From: a gamma proteobacterium endosymbiont of Lamellibrachia anaximandri
GTDB taxonomy: Bacteria; Pseudomonadota; Gammaproteobacteria; Chromatiales; Chromatiaceae
DNA length: 64,000 nucleotides
Assembly (NCBI GenBank): GCA_016756855.1
Contig: JAESPD010000009.1
Location: 1 to 64,000, forward strand
Reading direction: 5' to 3'
Positions 16,992-26,498 of this stretch are shown here, in pieces. Under the pieces are notes generated by a model that worked only from the letters and a program-made list of their open reading frames with translations, was not told the origin of the DNA and did no database searches. The position numbers and the translations under genes are program-made. Position 1 is the stretch's first letter, and each line of letters opens with the position of its first letter.

Positions 16992-17303
16992 TTAATGGTT
17001 GAGACGGGGGATTTTAGCCTGTTCATTAGTGCGGTTTCTACCAAGCGCTCGAAAGCGATAGCCATTGATGATCTCCACCTTATGCTCGACGGGTTTTTGT
17101 ACCGGGCGGATCGGGGGTGGCTGGGGATCGCTCTCCAACGGATAGCCTGGACTATGGGGCGCTGGTGGAAAATAGGCAGGAGGTAACCATGCCCTCTGAC
17201 GAGAATATCGCTCTCCGCCACTCCCACTGAAGGTGAAGCAGAAAAATGCATAGGTCTGCTGAGACCAGAGTGTCAGCAGCAGCGCTGCCAGCAGTGTTTT
17301 CAA
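16992..17303 (-). CDS. Small secreted proline-rich protein
   Basis: This 103-residue protein has a clear signal peptide (MKTLLAALLLTLWSQQTYA, cleavage after Ala). The mature part begins FFCFTFSGSGGERYS and continues with a proline- and tyrosine-rich stretch (WLPPAYFPPAPHSPGYP, PQPPPIRP). It ends in a short basic tail. No domain was recognised. It lies 9 nt downstream of the SprT-like gene on the same strand and is probably co-transcribed. Confidence 0.65.
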   Translation of the reverse strand: MKTLLAALLLTLWSQQTYAFFCFTFSGSGGERYSRQRAWLPPAYFPPAPHSPGYPLESDPQPPPIRPVQKPVEHKVEIINGYRFRALGRNRTNEQAKIPRLNH

Positions 17304-17312
17304 GAGGCTATC

Positions 17313-17864
17313 TCACTTATCGGCACTTACCACCAACTCTAGTGGATTTTTACACTTTCGACAGCTGTAGCGCAGGCCGGCCTGGATTCGCTTGTGCCGG
17401 ATGCTGGTTAACAGATGTTCGCTACAGCCACAAGCGTAGCGGAACTGTTGGAGCTTCCTGGTCGAGGCGCGTTGTGTATCGTAACTGTGGCAGCGGCTCG
17501 CTTCGGCCCCAAAAAAGAGCATGACTGACTGCCACTCGGTGCCGTGAGGACGGATATTTCTGCTGTAGTAAGCACGGGCGATGACATGGGCCACTTCATG
17601 AGGAACGGTCCGTTTGAGGAAATCATCGGCATTTTCATTCAAGAGAAGGGCGTTGTAACGGATTTGCGGCTTGCCCAAAGCGGGAAAACGAACCATTCCA
17701 GCCGCTTGTCCTTTCAGGTCAAAATTGATGGTCACATCAGGAAACTGTCGCCCAAAGTGGCGCCCTGCCTGCTCCAGCAGGGCCTTTGTGTGAGCCAGCG
17801 CTGTTTGTTGCAATGCGTCGGTTTTCTTGTCGGTTGCCTGCTCCAATTGTTTGAATCGACTCAT
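17313..17864 (-). CDS. SprT-like zinc metalloprotease-fold protein
   Basis: This 183-residue cytoplasmic protein has the SprT-like zincin motif HEVAH within RTVPHEVAHVIARAYYS, followed by HGTEWQSVM. A C-terminal zinc-ribbon-like set (CGCSEH...YSCRKCKNPL) is also present. SprT-like proteins resemble the eukaryotic DNA-protein-crosslink protease Spartan, but the bacterial role is unproven. Its ATG overlaps the stop of the upstream PEBP gene (ATGA), so the two are coupled. Confidence 0.9.
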   Translation of the reverse strand: MSRFKQLEQATDKKTDALQQTALAHTKALLEQAGRHFGRQFPDVTINFDLKGQAAGMVRFPALGKPQIRYNALLLNENADDFLKRTVPHEVAHVIARAYYSRNIRPHGTEWQSVMLFFGAEASRCHSYDTQRASTRKLQQFRYACGCSEHLLTSIRHKRIQAGLRYSCRKCKNPLELVVSADK

Positions 17865-18439
17865 TTTACGCTGAAATTCGCCGGTGGCGCTACATGTTCA
17901 TAGATCGCCTCGATCTCCGCCACGCCCAGCTGGTGGGCGTTGAGATAGTAGCCGGCCAGTGCGCCACTGCTGTCAGGGCCGATGTCGAGCCTTTCAATAT
18001 CCAGGGCATGAACCTTGAACTGGTAACGATGTTTACCATGCCCTTTCGGAGGACAGGCGCCACCAAATCCCGCAGCGCCGAAGTCAGTGCGACTCTGGAC
18101 GCTGCCTTCCGGTGCCAGATGGGATGTTGGGTTACCCGCATTGCGGGCCAGTCCAACGGCATTGGCGGGAATATTGAAAATCACCCAGTGCCACCAGCCG
18201 CTGCCGGTTGGCGCATCGGGGTCATAAACCGTTATGGCGAAACTCTTGGTATTCTCCGGAGCGCCGGACCAGTTGAGCTGGGGAGAGATATTGCCGCCTG
18301 TGCAACCAAATCCATTGAAAACCTGTGCATTGTTCAACAGGGTTCCGGTTTTGATATCGGGGCTTGTCAGTTGAAACGACGGATCCGCCTGGGCAGTAAA
18401 TGCCAAAAGCAGAAGGGTAATGGCGGAAACGGTTCGCAT
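17861..18439 (-). CDS. YbhB/YbcL-type PEBP family protein, exported
   Basis: This 192-residue phosphatidylethanolamine-binding-protein-fold (Raf-kinase-inhibitor-like) protein has an N-terminal signal peptide (MRTVSAITLLLLAFTAQADP), so it is probably periplasmic. Family blocks are GGNISPQLNWSGAPENTKSF, VYDPDAPTGSGWWHWVIFN and the GFGGACPPKGHGKHRYQFKV segment, and it ends YEHVAPPANFSVK. Its physiological ligand is not known in bacteria. It is coupled to the downstream SprT-like gene. Confidence 0.92.
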   Translation of the reverse strand: MRTVSAITLLLLAFTAQADPSFQLTSPDIKTGTLLNNAQVFNGFGCTGGNISPQLNWSGAPENTKSFAITVYDPDAPTGSGWWHWVIFNIPANAVGLARNAGNPTSHLAPEGSVQSRTDFGAAGFGGACPPKGHGKHRYQFKVHALDIERLDIGPDSSGALAGYYLNAHQLGVAEIEAIYEHVAPPANFSVK

Positions 18440-18507
18440 GCTCTTCTCCGAATGAGTCTTTCTCCAGGCGATTCTAGCATCGTTGAAGGAGCACGAAGCA
18501 AGCTAAC

Positions 18508-20019
18508 TTATCTCACCCCTGCCACCCATTGCTCGCTCGCCACCCGGGTCAGGTCGAGCACTGCATTCGGGTAGAGTCCTGCTGTGAGGATAAGCACTCC
18601 CATGGCGCTTACCAGCAAAAGTTCACGGTGGCGGAGATCAACGGCTTCATCAACCACAGGAGAGGTGATGGGGCCTAGAAAGGTGCGTCGATAGATCGAC
18701 AGGAAGTAACCTGCGCTCAGCACAACCCCAAAGAGCGCTGCCAGACCGGCCCCTGTGTGAGTTTCAAGGGCGCTGATAAGTACCAGAAACTCAGCCGGGA
18801 AACCGTTGGTGCCTGGAACTCCCATACTGGCGAGTCCAAAAAGGAAGAAGAACGCGGTCAGCAGTGGCATGCGTTGGGCAACACCGCCCAGACTGATGAT
18901 GTCGGTGGAACCGGTACGGTGGTGCAGAAAACCGGTCAGGATGAAAAGGCCGCCAGCCACGATGGTGAAGTTCAACAGGTGGAACAGCGCACCCTGGATA
19001 CCCTGGATATTCAATGAGGCGACACCCAGTATGACAAGACCTACATGGCTGATGCTTGAGTAGGCGAGCATGCGCCGCAGGTTGGTCTGGGCAATGGCCA
19101 TCATTGCACCGTAGAGGATGCCGATGACACCGAGACCGGCAAGCAGCCAGTGAAAATCCTGTGCAGCGGCAGGCGCCATGGGTACAACAAAGCGGATGAT
19201 ACCGTAAGCACCGAGTTTAAGACCGGTCATCAGGGCCGCGATGGCTATGGGACCCTCCATGGCGACCACCGGTAGCCAGGTGTGGAAGGGAAATATCGGT
19301 GTCTTGAAGGCAAAGCCGGCCAGCAGCAACAGGAAGATGAGGGTCTGCATTTCAGCGGGCAGTGGCTGGCTGAGCAGGGCTTCCATGTCAAAGACCAAAC
19401 CGCCGGGCAAGGTGGCTCCGGCAATCTCGGCATGATTGAAGGCCAGCAGCACGAATCCGAACAGTAGCGGCACACCGCCGGCCATCATGAACAGGGTGTA
19501 TTTCACTGCGGCATAACGGCGGTTTGCACCGGTTCCCCAGAAACTGATGAGAAAATAGAGCGGGATCAGTGTCAGTTCCCAGAAAAGGAAAAAGAGTATG
19601 GTGTCGAGGGATACAAATATGCCCAAGGTCGCGCTTTCCAACAGCAACAGCAGTGTGTAGTAGAGTCGGGGCAGGGTGCGCACACTGGTCCATGAGCTGA
19701 GAATCACGCCGAGGAAGAGCAGCACGGTTAAAGGCAGGAACAGCACAGAAACACCGTCCACGCCCACTTTGTAGTGGATATTGAGAGACGGTATCCAGCT
19801 CGCAGTTTCGATAAACTGAAAGCCGTTCTGTGTCGCGTCAAAACCCAGAAGTATCAGGGTGGCGAGCAGCAGATCGACAAGCGCCGTCGCAAGTACCACC
19901 CACCGAGACTTTTCACCATCGGGAACCAGCCAGATCAGAGCCGCGCCGATCGGTAGCGAGAGGATCAGCAGGCTGATCAACGGAACGCCGTTTGTCAGTG
20001 CCTGGATTGTTTCAACCAT
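18508..20019 (-). CDS. NuoM-like proton-translocating subunit (fifth gene of the dab operon)
   Basis: This 503-residue polytopic membrane protein of the complex I antiporter-like (NuoM/MrpD) family has about 14 hydrophobic helices. The key Glu lies in FLFWELTLIPLYFLI and the central Lys in FAFKTPIFPFHTWLP. YSSISHVGLVILG and GVPGTNGFPAEFLVLI are typical of NuoM. No hydrophilic complex I subunits are nearby, so it is not part of an ordinary nuo operon. It is the last gene after dabA, the NuoL-like gene and another NuoM-like gene. I infer that it belongs to an energy-coupled inorganic carbon uptake complex. Confidence 0.88.
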   Translation of the reverse strand: MVETIQALTNGVPLISLLILSLPIGAALIWLVPDGEKSRWVVLATALVDLLLATLILLGFDATQNGFQFIETASWIPSLNIHYKVGVDGVSVLFLPLTVLLFLGVILSSWTSVRTLPRLYYTLLLLLESATLGIFVSLDTILFFLFWELTLIPLYFLISFWGTGANRRYAAVKYTLFMMAGGVPLLFGFVLLAFNHAEIAGATLPGGLVFDMEALLSQPLPAEMQTLIFLLLLAGFAFKTPIFPFHTWLPVVAMEGPIAIAALMTGLKLGAYGIIRFVVPMAPAAAQDFHWLLAGLGVIGILYGAMMAIAQTNLRRMLAYSSISHVGLVILGVASLNIQGIQGALFHLLNFTIVAGGLFILTGFLHHRTGSTDIISLGGVAQRMPLLTAFFFLFGLASMGVPGTNGFPAEFLVLISALETHTGAGLAALFGVVLSAGYFLSIYRRTFLGPITSPVVDEAVDLRHRELLLVSAMGVLILTAGLYPNAVLDLTRVASEQWVAGVR

Positions 20020-20067
20020 CGTTTCTCGATTCCAGTGTTGAGTGACTGATAGCCACCGATGAACAGT

Positions 20068-21588
20068 CTAAACGTGAGGCGTCATGTAGAGCGCGCTCAG
20101 CCCTTCCAGCGATTTCTCGATCAGATCGAGCCAGGGTTCGGAGTAAAATCCGGCGCCCAGCAGAACCAGGACCATTACGCCCGAGATGAGCAGTTCCGTC
20201 GATGTGGTTGGATCCACCTTACGTACAGGCTGTGACTCATCCTGAGGTGCAAGAAAAGCGCGCTGGAATGCCCACAGCAGGAAACCTGCGGCCACCACAT
20301 TGCCCAGGGCCGCAGCAATGGTGATCAATGCGCCATAGCGGTGAATAGCGCCCTCAAGCATCAGATGGGCCGCATCAAAGCCCGGGGTTCCCGGCATGCC
20401 GACAATGGAGAGACCTGCTATGAGAAATGTAATGCCTATTACCGGTATGCTGTCGAAGAGTCCGCCCAGGCGCGCCATCAACAGTGTGTGGGTCCGTCGA
20501 TAGACGAAACCCTGCATAAACAGCAGCGTTGTGATCGCCAGACCAAAATTGATCGACAGCATGACAGCGCCTTCAAACGCCATTTGATTGAGACCGAACA
20601 GCCCGATCACCAGTACGCTGGTATGAGAGACCACGGCAAAGGCCAGCAGTCGGCGCAGGTTAACCTGTAGCATCGCCAACAACGCGGCATAGAAGATACC
20701 CACAACGGCGATGGTAACGATGAACTCGTGCCACTGCATCACCGCCTCAGGCATTAGCGGCAATATAAAGCGCAGCATGCCGTAGATACCGATCTTGAGG
20801 CCGATGAGAAAAACCGGTGCTGCGGCGACGGTGCCGTGTTCAGCGACCAGCGGAAGCCATCCGTGTAACGGGAAGATCGGCACACGCACCGCCAGGCCGT
20901 AGAAAAAGAGGAAAAAGACCACCGACTGAAACCCGGCTGAGACAGGCGCCTGAGCGAGTTCAAACAGATCGAAAGTCCAGCGTCCCCCGGTTGCGTCTGC
21001 ATGGTTCCAACCCAGGATGACGATGCCGACCAGCAGTAACAGAATGCCGGTGCTCATGAATTGGTAGTAGCGGGTCTGGGCAAGTTCCGATTCAGGTGAG
21101 GTAGACCAGCGGGCGAGTAAAATGCCCACCAGTCCCAACTCTACAACGGATACCAGAACGAACCAGAGCAGATCGACGGTGACGAACATGCTCATCAGTG
21201 CCGCTTCCACCGCGAACACCAGAGAGAGAAACCAGGCGTGGGGCAGCAGTTGTCGCACTTGCCCGTAAATTACCATCAACAACGTGATCAACGCCGTGAG
21301 CAGGATAAACAGTACACTGATGCCGTCCACTGAGGCATGGTAGGCAAGCGGACCAAACAATTCAGCCTTTTCGGCAAACTGCATGGCGCCCTGATGGGTG
21401 TCGTAATTTAGCCAGAGGTTGATGGCCAAAAGCAGTTCCGCTACCGCGCCGGCAATACCGATCAAAGGCGCCAGCCGGTTCTCCCGCATGGTCAGGATCG
21501 CCATCATTACGACCAGTGGCAGCAACTGCAGCGTGGTGAGAATCGGGTAGGTCGACTGGGCGGTCCAATGGATTTCGGTCATCATCAT
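20068..21588 (-). CDS. Divergent NuoM-like antiporter-family subunit
   Basis: This 506-residue polytopic protein of the NuoM/MrpD family is divergent at key sites. The block equivalent to FWELTLIPL reads SVVELGLVGILL. The position of the central channel lysine reads arginine (LAVRVPIFPLHGWLP). The usual EAP/EGP motif following it is AEHGTVAAAP. Other parts are family-typical (VDGISVLFILLTALITLL, FAVVSHTSVLVIGLFG, GMPGTPGFDAAHLML). It begins 10 nt after the NuoL-like stop and is followed by another NuoM-like gene after 48 nt. Whether it still conducts ions or has become structural cannot be judged from sequence alone. Confidence 0.85.
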   Translation of the reverse strand: MMMTEIHWTAQSTYPILTTLQLLPLVVMMAILTMRENRLAPLIGIAGAVAELLLAINLWLNYDTHQGAMQFAEKAELFGPLAYHASVDGISVLFILLTALITLLMVIYGQVRQLLPHAWFLSLVFAVEAALMSMFVTVDLLWFVLVSVVELGLVGILLARWSTSPESELAQTRYYQFMSTGILLLLVGIVILGWNHADATGGRWTFDLFELAQAPVSAGFQSVVFFLFFYGLAVRVPIFPLHGWLPLVAEHGTVAAAPVFLIGLKIGIYGMLRFILPLMPEAVMQWHEFIVTIAVVGIFYAALLAMLQVNLRRLLAFAVVSHTSVLVIGLFGLNQMAFEGAVMLSINFGLAITTLLFMQGFVYRRTHTLLMARLGGLFDSIPVIGITFLIAGLSIVGMPGTPGFDAAHLMLEGAIHRYGALITIAAALGNVVAAGFLLWAFQRAFLAPQDESQPVRKVDPTTSTELLISGVMVLVLLGAGFYSEPWLDLIEKSLEGLSALYMTPHV

Positions 21589-21598
21589 TCAGGACTCC

Positions 21599-23191
21599 TC
21601 AGATAATCACCGCAAAGGTGGCCATGATCAGCAGCAAAAGGTAACGAGGTTGACTCAGCAGCACTTCAATCTTCTGCAGCTGGCCACCGACACGGTGAAT
21701 CGTATTGATCAGTCCCTCGCCGCCGCCCTTCAGCACCAGGTGCTCCTCGAACCAGTGCAGGAGAGAGGCGATACCTTCCATCAATTTTCCTGCCAATCCG
21801 TGGCCCAGCCCAATGTCGCCTTCAGCCAGAGGACGCTGTCCGCCTTTATGCCGCTCCCATTGCGCCAGCGAACTGATAGCGTCTGCCTGGGTTGGCAAGC
21901 CAACCAGCGGGATGATGACTCGGTCATCGAAATTCTGCGCGTCCTGGGCCAGTTTTTTGGTGGGGCGCGTCAGCAGCCAATCGCCGATGGAGCCGAGCCA
22001 GAAGCGATTGACGGCGGCGGTATAGAGCCAGCGGCGCCTGCCCAGCCATGCTGGAACCGGCCGGGTGGGACGTGACATCAGGTGCATATGGGCGGGGGAA
22101 CTGAGGAACTGATAGGCGCGCCAGATTGCGTGGGCGGCCAGGTGCCAGGCGGCCAGGTCAAACAGGCCAAGACCGCACTCCAGGAACATCAGGCCCACCT
22201 GGGCGATAGTGGAGAAGATCAGCATGCTCTTTACATCTGTCTGCACCAGTCCCGTCAGATAGCCGTAGAGTGCAGTCGTCAATCCAAAAATGACGAGAAA
22301 AATCATCATCAACGGAGTCTGCTCAAAGACCGGTTGCAGCCGGATTACCAGGAACACGCCGGCATGTACCATCAGACTGCCGTAAAACACAGCACTGGAG
22401 GGGGTAGGGCCTTCCAGCGCACGGGCGATCCAGGGCGAAAACGGCACTTGAGCTGATTTCACCAGGGCGGCGAGCAGGAATCCAAAGGCCAGAAGGCCGG
22501 CAGTCAGGGTCGACATTCCGGAGACACCCGAGAGGATAGCCGGCCACTCGACATCACCGATCCACGTCAGTGCAAGGAAGATCGCCAGAATGAAGCCTGC
22601 ATCGCCGATACGATTGGTGACAAAGGCGCGAGTGGCGTTGTTGGTGGCGGTGGGACGGTCGAGTGAATAGCCGATCAGTAGGTAGGAACTGATGCCTGCC
22701 AACTCCCAGCCAATGAATGCCATGACTGCACTGCCGCTCATCACGATCAACAGCATTGCCGACATGAAGAGGCAGAGGATCATGAAAAATCGCTGGAACC
22801 CCGCTTCACGATGCAGGTAGTTGACCGAGAAACGCAGGGTGATGAGCGAGATGACCGCCACCAGGGTGGCCATGGAGAGACCCAGGGCATCCAGTGTGAA
22901 ACTGATATTGATCTGGTAGTCGCCGCTGTTGAGCCACTCCATTATCCGTACCTGTCCCGGCACATGTCCGGTAAGCAGGGCATAGAGGTCAACCAGCAGC
23001 AGGCAGACCAGGGATAGAAGACCGGCGCCAAGCGCCACACGCGCCGTAATTTTCTCGCCGGGCTCGCCGCGGTTGTTTTCATAGACGTAGGAGAGGCCAA
23101 TCCAACCGGCCGCCAGCAGGGGCAGCAGCGGTATCATCGGAATCAGTGCGAGCAGCGGGGCATACCAGACGGAGTGGCTGAATTCAGGCAT
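21599..23191 (-). CDS. dabB: NuoL-like subunit, DabB-type partner of DabA
   Basis: This 530-residue polytopic protein of the NuoL/MrpA family supplies the ion-coupling half of DAB-type carbon pumps. Hallmarks are FTLDALGLSMATLVAVISL, FIGWELAGISSYLLIGYS (conserved Glu) and FVTNRIGDAGFILAIF. ALVKSAQVPFSPWIARALEG carries the conserved Lys. After about residue 350 the helices give way to a long amphipathic, charged region and one terminal membrane helix. It is shorter than NuoL of complex I and resembles DabB in length. Its ATG lies inside the dabA 3' end (8-nt overlap), a strong coupling signal. Confidence 0.9.
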   Translation of the reverse strand: MPEFSHSVWYAPLLALIPMIPLLPLLAAGWIGLSYVYENNRGEPGEKITARVALGAGLLSLVCLLLVDLYALLTGHVPGQVRIMEWLNSGDYQINISFTLDALGLSMATLVAVISLITLRFSVNYLHREAGFQRFFMILCLFMSAMLLIVMSGSAVMAFIGWELAGISSYLLIGYSLDRPTATNNATRAFVTNRIGDAGFILAIFLALTWIGDVEWPAILSGVSGMSTLTAGLLAFGFLLAALVKSAQVPFSPWIARALEGPTPSSAVFYGSLMVHAGVFLVIRLQPVFEQTPLMMIFLVIFGLTTALYGYLTGLVQTDVKSMLIFSTIAQVGLMFLECGLGLFDLAAWHLAAHAIWRAYQFLSSPAHMHLMSRPTRPVPAWLGRRRWLYTAAVNRFWLGSIGDWLLTRPTKKLAQDAQNFDDRVIIPLVGLPTQADAISSLAQWERHKGGQRPLAEGDIGLGHGLAGKLMEGIASLLHWFEEHLVLKGGGEGLINTIHRVGGQLQKIEVLLSQPRYLLLLIMATFAVII

Positions 23192-26100
23192 GACGGCTCT
23201 CTCCGGGTTGTTTCAGCAACACTGGCGTCAGCGGCTCCATGTGTCCTGCGTACCAGTCGGCGGAGTCATTTACTGTCGGCAGTTCGTTGACCTGGCCCTC
23301 CCAGCGCACCCAGCCTCTATCAGGATAGAAGACATCGAGTCGGTCGCTGTCAGGATCCTTGGCGCTGAGGAGTAACCAGCCTTTACCCACCAACTCCTGT
23401 AGTGGAGGCTGTCGCATATAGATATCAGTCAGCAGATCGATCTTCTGCTCCACAATGACCTGCAGACGCATCGCCTCGTGGATTTCGATCATCTGCCGTG
23501 GCAAGCCGGTGCGCAGGTCGGAGCTGGCCCCCTCCATGACGCCGAAGAGGCCGGTGATGTTGTGGGTTATCTTGGAGCCACAGCCGTACTCGTCGTTGTT
23601 CACGGTGGAGAAGTAGTACTCCAGATTGATGCCCGCGCCCACCGGACCGTTGGCCAACAGCAGACGTTCGATGATCTCACCGCTGGGATCGATGGTGGGA
23701 TCGTAGGATATGAGAAAGGCCCGGCGGTCGAAGAAGGCGCCCTGGGTAATGGATCGACGGCCGATGATGGCGCAGGCGTTGGTGGCATGGCCCAGTTCTG
23801 GGCGTGCCTGGCTGAAGTCGTTACCACGTCCCTGGATATGGGCAAGCGCCTGCTTCAGGTTGGGTTGTTTCGGGGCGGAGAAAAATTTACGGCAGCGTTC
23901 ATGAGCCGAATGATGGCACGCTTCATCCACATTTCTCTGGATAACGGAGAGAATCTGCTGGTGGGATTTCGGCACCTTATCCATATCGAGCCAGTCGATA
24001 TTTTCATCACAGGTGTTGTGGAAGGCGCCGATGAACCAGCTGTTCTTGGGAATGTCGATTCCCCGTTGACGCAGAATCTCTCTGATCTCCGGGCGATTGG
24101 CGATGGCGGCGAGAATGCGCGCATTGGGACCGGAGTGGCGGCCGCTGCATGCACCGCAGTCGTAAGCGGCGCGGTGCGGATTGTTCTCGCTGCTGGAGCC
24201 GTGACCCATGATGATGGGTAGTGGTGAGAAACCATCCACCAAGCCGATGTTTTGCAAAAATGTCTCCACCCGGTCGGCTTGTTCCACATCCGAGAATCCG
24301 AGACGGTTGTGCTCGATCGTACCTTCGGGTGCATCAGGCGCTGCGGTAACGGCGATATCGGTCTGCACGGCGGCTTCGTAAGTATCACGCAATCTGGCGG
24401 AGAGTTTGCCAACCTTTAGCGGGGCCAATACCTTGGCTAGAAGAATCCCTAGAGTTGCAGGGGCGGCCAGCGCGATCAGTGCGGTCGAACCCAACAGGTT
24501 ACGGCGGGTCTCCTGATGCAGGAGATCTTTCAGTTGAAGCCGCTTCTTGTGCCGTTTGCTGAGTTGTCTTGCCTGCTTTTCAGCGCCGGGATGCACTGTC
24601 TCCTTGATTTCGTGTGCCGGCACCATGACTACGGGACAGAGTCCGGAAATCTTCTCGTCAGTGAGCCCCCGCCAGTTGTGCGGGACGTTGTAGTGAGCAG
24701 CAGCACCGAAGGTTTCGATGGCGGGGTTGATGACTTCCAGGTGGCGGCGGATACCCTCTTCACGATCGTCCATGCACCAGACGATTTGCGCGGCGGGTGT
24801 GGTTTCGCGACTCTTCCAGCGTCCCCGTCCCTCATTGTTGACGACAGCGTTGAATATCTGCTCGCGGTAGTTACGCTCGTAGGCCTGCAGCCAGAGGAAA
24901 CTTTGGGTATCGGGAGTGAGGCGTTGCAGGTAATCAAAGAGTTTTTTTACGCCCTGCTCGCCGAGGTTAACGATATCCTGCCCGATGAGCCCCAGATGCT
25001 GGCTCAGACGAAAGAGCCGCCAGGCACTGCCATAGACCGAATATCCGCTTGGGCGGTCGGAGGCGGGGCTTTGACGCCATGTCCAGATCATATCAGCCAG
25101 CTGACGCCATTGGGGATAGTCATCGCTGGGGGTGGGCGTCTGCTGTTCAAGCTGTTGTGCGCGGCTGATGAGATACTCCGGCAGCAGGTTGTTGTGCAGA
25201 CCGTGGCGCACCATGAACTCGGAGCGGCGCTTGCGGAAGTACCAGCGCAGCATGTACAGATTGGGCGCAATCTGCCACTGTTGATCGCATAGCCGCTGGG
25301 CGAAAAGGCGTTCCATCACCAAACGTACCGCGAGGTAATCCAGCATCTCCACGGAGACATCGTGAGAGCCTTCGTAGCCGGGGTGATTGTGGCGATAGAG
25401 AAACATGCCGGACCAGCCGGGCAGTTCCAGAGCGAGTCTTTCCAGATAGGTTTCCCAACGTTCCTTGGGCAGCCCCATGCGCTGCAGTTCGGAGATCACG
25501 GCCTCCATCGGGTCTTCGTCGAGCACTGCGATCTCGTCCTGCCACTCCGGCATCTCGTTGAAGAAACCGGTCAGGGAGACGGCGACGCTGCGGCGCCAAG
25601 TGGTGTAAAAGCCTATATCGCGCTCGGGGAATTGCCAAGCCGCCTGGCCTTGGTCGAGAAAACTGGCGATGAAACGGATGAGTAGTGGACGGATCTCATC
25701 AAGCAGATCCTTGCCAGTCACTTCAAGCAACAGGCCACGCAGGGTGAATTCCGGTCCGACCCGCGACAGCGTTTGGTCGAGTTGCTTGGCGGACTCTTTT
25801 CGCACTCGGTAGTGAACGCTGCTGAAGCTGTCGTCCTCAATGGTCAGGGTGTGCAGCATGCGCTCCGCCTGCTCCGGAGAGAGGTCAATCAGCTCCTCCG
25901 GGTGCATGTGGAACTCCTCCAGACCGAGGGTTTCGAGGCAGGTGGCCCAGAGATCGGAGATGGCAGCCTTTTCGTCGCTCAGACCCTGCTCGGTGGCAGC
26001 TTCGAGAAAATGTTGGCGAGTGTTATTGTCGACGTCGGACTGAAAACGGCGTAGGAGATCCAACTCTTCGATCTGCCAGTTGAACTGACAGGCAGTGACT

Positions 26101-26480
26101 GTCTTCAGAGGGTGGAGCAAAGCCGCAATGGTGATATCACGGTAGGTCAGTGCGCCGTCGATATTCTCCAGCAGGACCTCGCCGGGCTCCAGTGCTGGGG
26201 TCTCATCAATGACGGCCCGCAGATCGTCCAGGGTGATGCGCCCCTCAGCGTAGAACTCCCGGAAACGGTCATCCGGCAGGTAGCCCCTTGCACCAGTGAT
26301 GCGCTCTGCTTCTGCCAGTGCCTCGGTGAATTCCAGGTGCTGGAAGCCGTGTAGCGTGTTGTGGTGGACGAAGTCCTTGATCGGCGCCTGTCCAGGCAGT
26401 ACATGCTCGAAGTGCTCGATAACATGATGCAGGCGGCTGCGGATATCGGCGGAATCTGTCTCATGGCTGGCGGCGGACAA
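23184..26480 (-). CDS. dabA: DabA (DUF2309) inorganic carbon accumulation subunit
   Basis: This large cytoplasmic-face protein (1098 residues) carries a beta-carbonic-anhydrase-like zinc site. In characterised DAB systems it hydrates CO2 to bicarbonate in one direction, driven by its membrane partner. Predicted zinc ligands are visible: Cys569 and Asp571 in WCMDDREEG, His760 in IIMGHGSSSEN, and Cys775 in YDCGACSGRHSG. The His-to-Cys spacing of 15 equals that of the characterised protein. FVHHNTLHGFQHLEF near the N-terminus is another DUF2309 hallmark. The start is a TTG at 26480 with a GAGGAG ribosome site 6 nt upstream. It is longer than short DabA2-type proteins and sits second in a five-gene operon. 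Confidence 0.95.
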   Translation of the reverse strand: MSAASHETDSADIRSRLHHVIEHFEHVLPGQAPIKDFVHHNTLHGFQHLEFTEALAEAERITGARGYLPDDRFREFYAEGRITLDDLRAVIDETPALEPGEVLLENIDGALTYRDITIAALLHPLKTVTACQFNWQIEELDLLRRFQSDVDNNTRQHFLEAATEQGLSDEKAAISDLWATCLETLGLEEFHMHPEELIDLSPEQAERMLHTLTIEDDSFSSVHYRVRKESAKQLDQTLSRVGPEFTLRGLLLEVTGKDLLDEIRPLLIRFIASFLDQGQAAWQFPERDIGFYTTWRRSVAVSLTGFFNEMPEWQDEIAVLDEDPMEAVISELQRMGLPKERWETYLERLALELPGWSGMFLYRHNHPGYEGSHDVSVEMLDYLAVRLVMERLFAQRLCDQQWQIAPNLYMLRWYFRKRRSEFMVRHGLHNNLLPEYLISRAQQLEQQTPTPSDDYPQWRQLADMIWTWRQSPASDRPSGYSVYGSAWRLFRLSQHLGLIGQDIVNLGEQGVKKLFDYLQRLTPDTQSFLWLQAYERNYREQIFNAVVNNEGRGRWKSRETTPAAQIVWCMDDREEGIRRHLEVINPAIETFGAAAHYNVPHNWRGLTDEKISGLCPVVMVPAHEIKETVHPGAEKQARQLSKRHKKRLQLKDLLHQETRRNLLGSTALIALAAPATLGILLAKVLAPLKVGKLSARLRDTYEAAVQTDIAVTAAPDAPEGTIEHNRLGFSDVEQADRVETFLQNIGLVDGFSPLPIIMGHGSSSENNPHRAAYDCGACSGRHSGPNARILAAIANRPEIREILRQRGIDIPKNSWFIGAFHNTCDENIDWLDMDKVPKSHQQILSVIQRNVDEACHHSAHERCRKFFSAPKQPNLKQALAHIQGRGNDFSQARPELGHATNACAIIGRRSITQGAFFDRRAFLISYDPTIDPSGEIIERLLLANGPVGAGINLEYYFSTVNNDEYGCGSKITHNITGLFGVMEGASSDLRTGLPRQMIEIHEAMRLQVIVEQKIDLLTDIYMRQPPLQELVGKGWLLLSAKDPDSDRLDVFYPDRGWVRWEGQVNELPTVNDSADWYAGHMEPLTPVLLKQPGESRHA

Positions 26481-26498
26481 AGTTATCTCCTCGCTTGA

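Noticed and set aside
16992-17303. Sulfur-globule protein
   Set aside because: The signal peptide and aromatic/proline content are suggestive, but the regular Gly- or Pro-Tyr repeats of Sgp proteins are lacking.
23478-24221. 247-codon plus-strand open frame opposite dabA
   Set aside because: It lies wholly inside dabA on the other strand, resembles no protein family and is explained by the GC-rich codon use of dabA.
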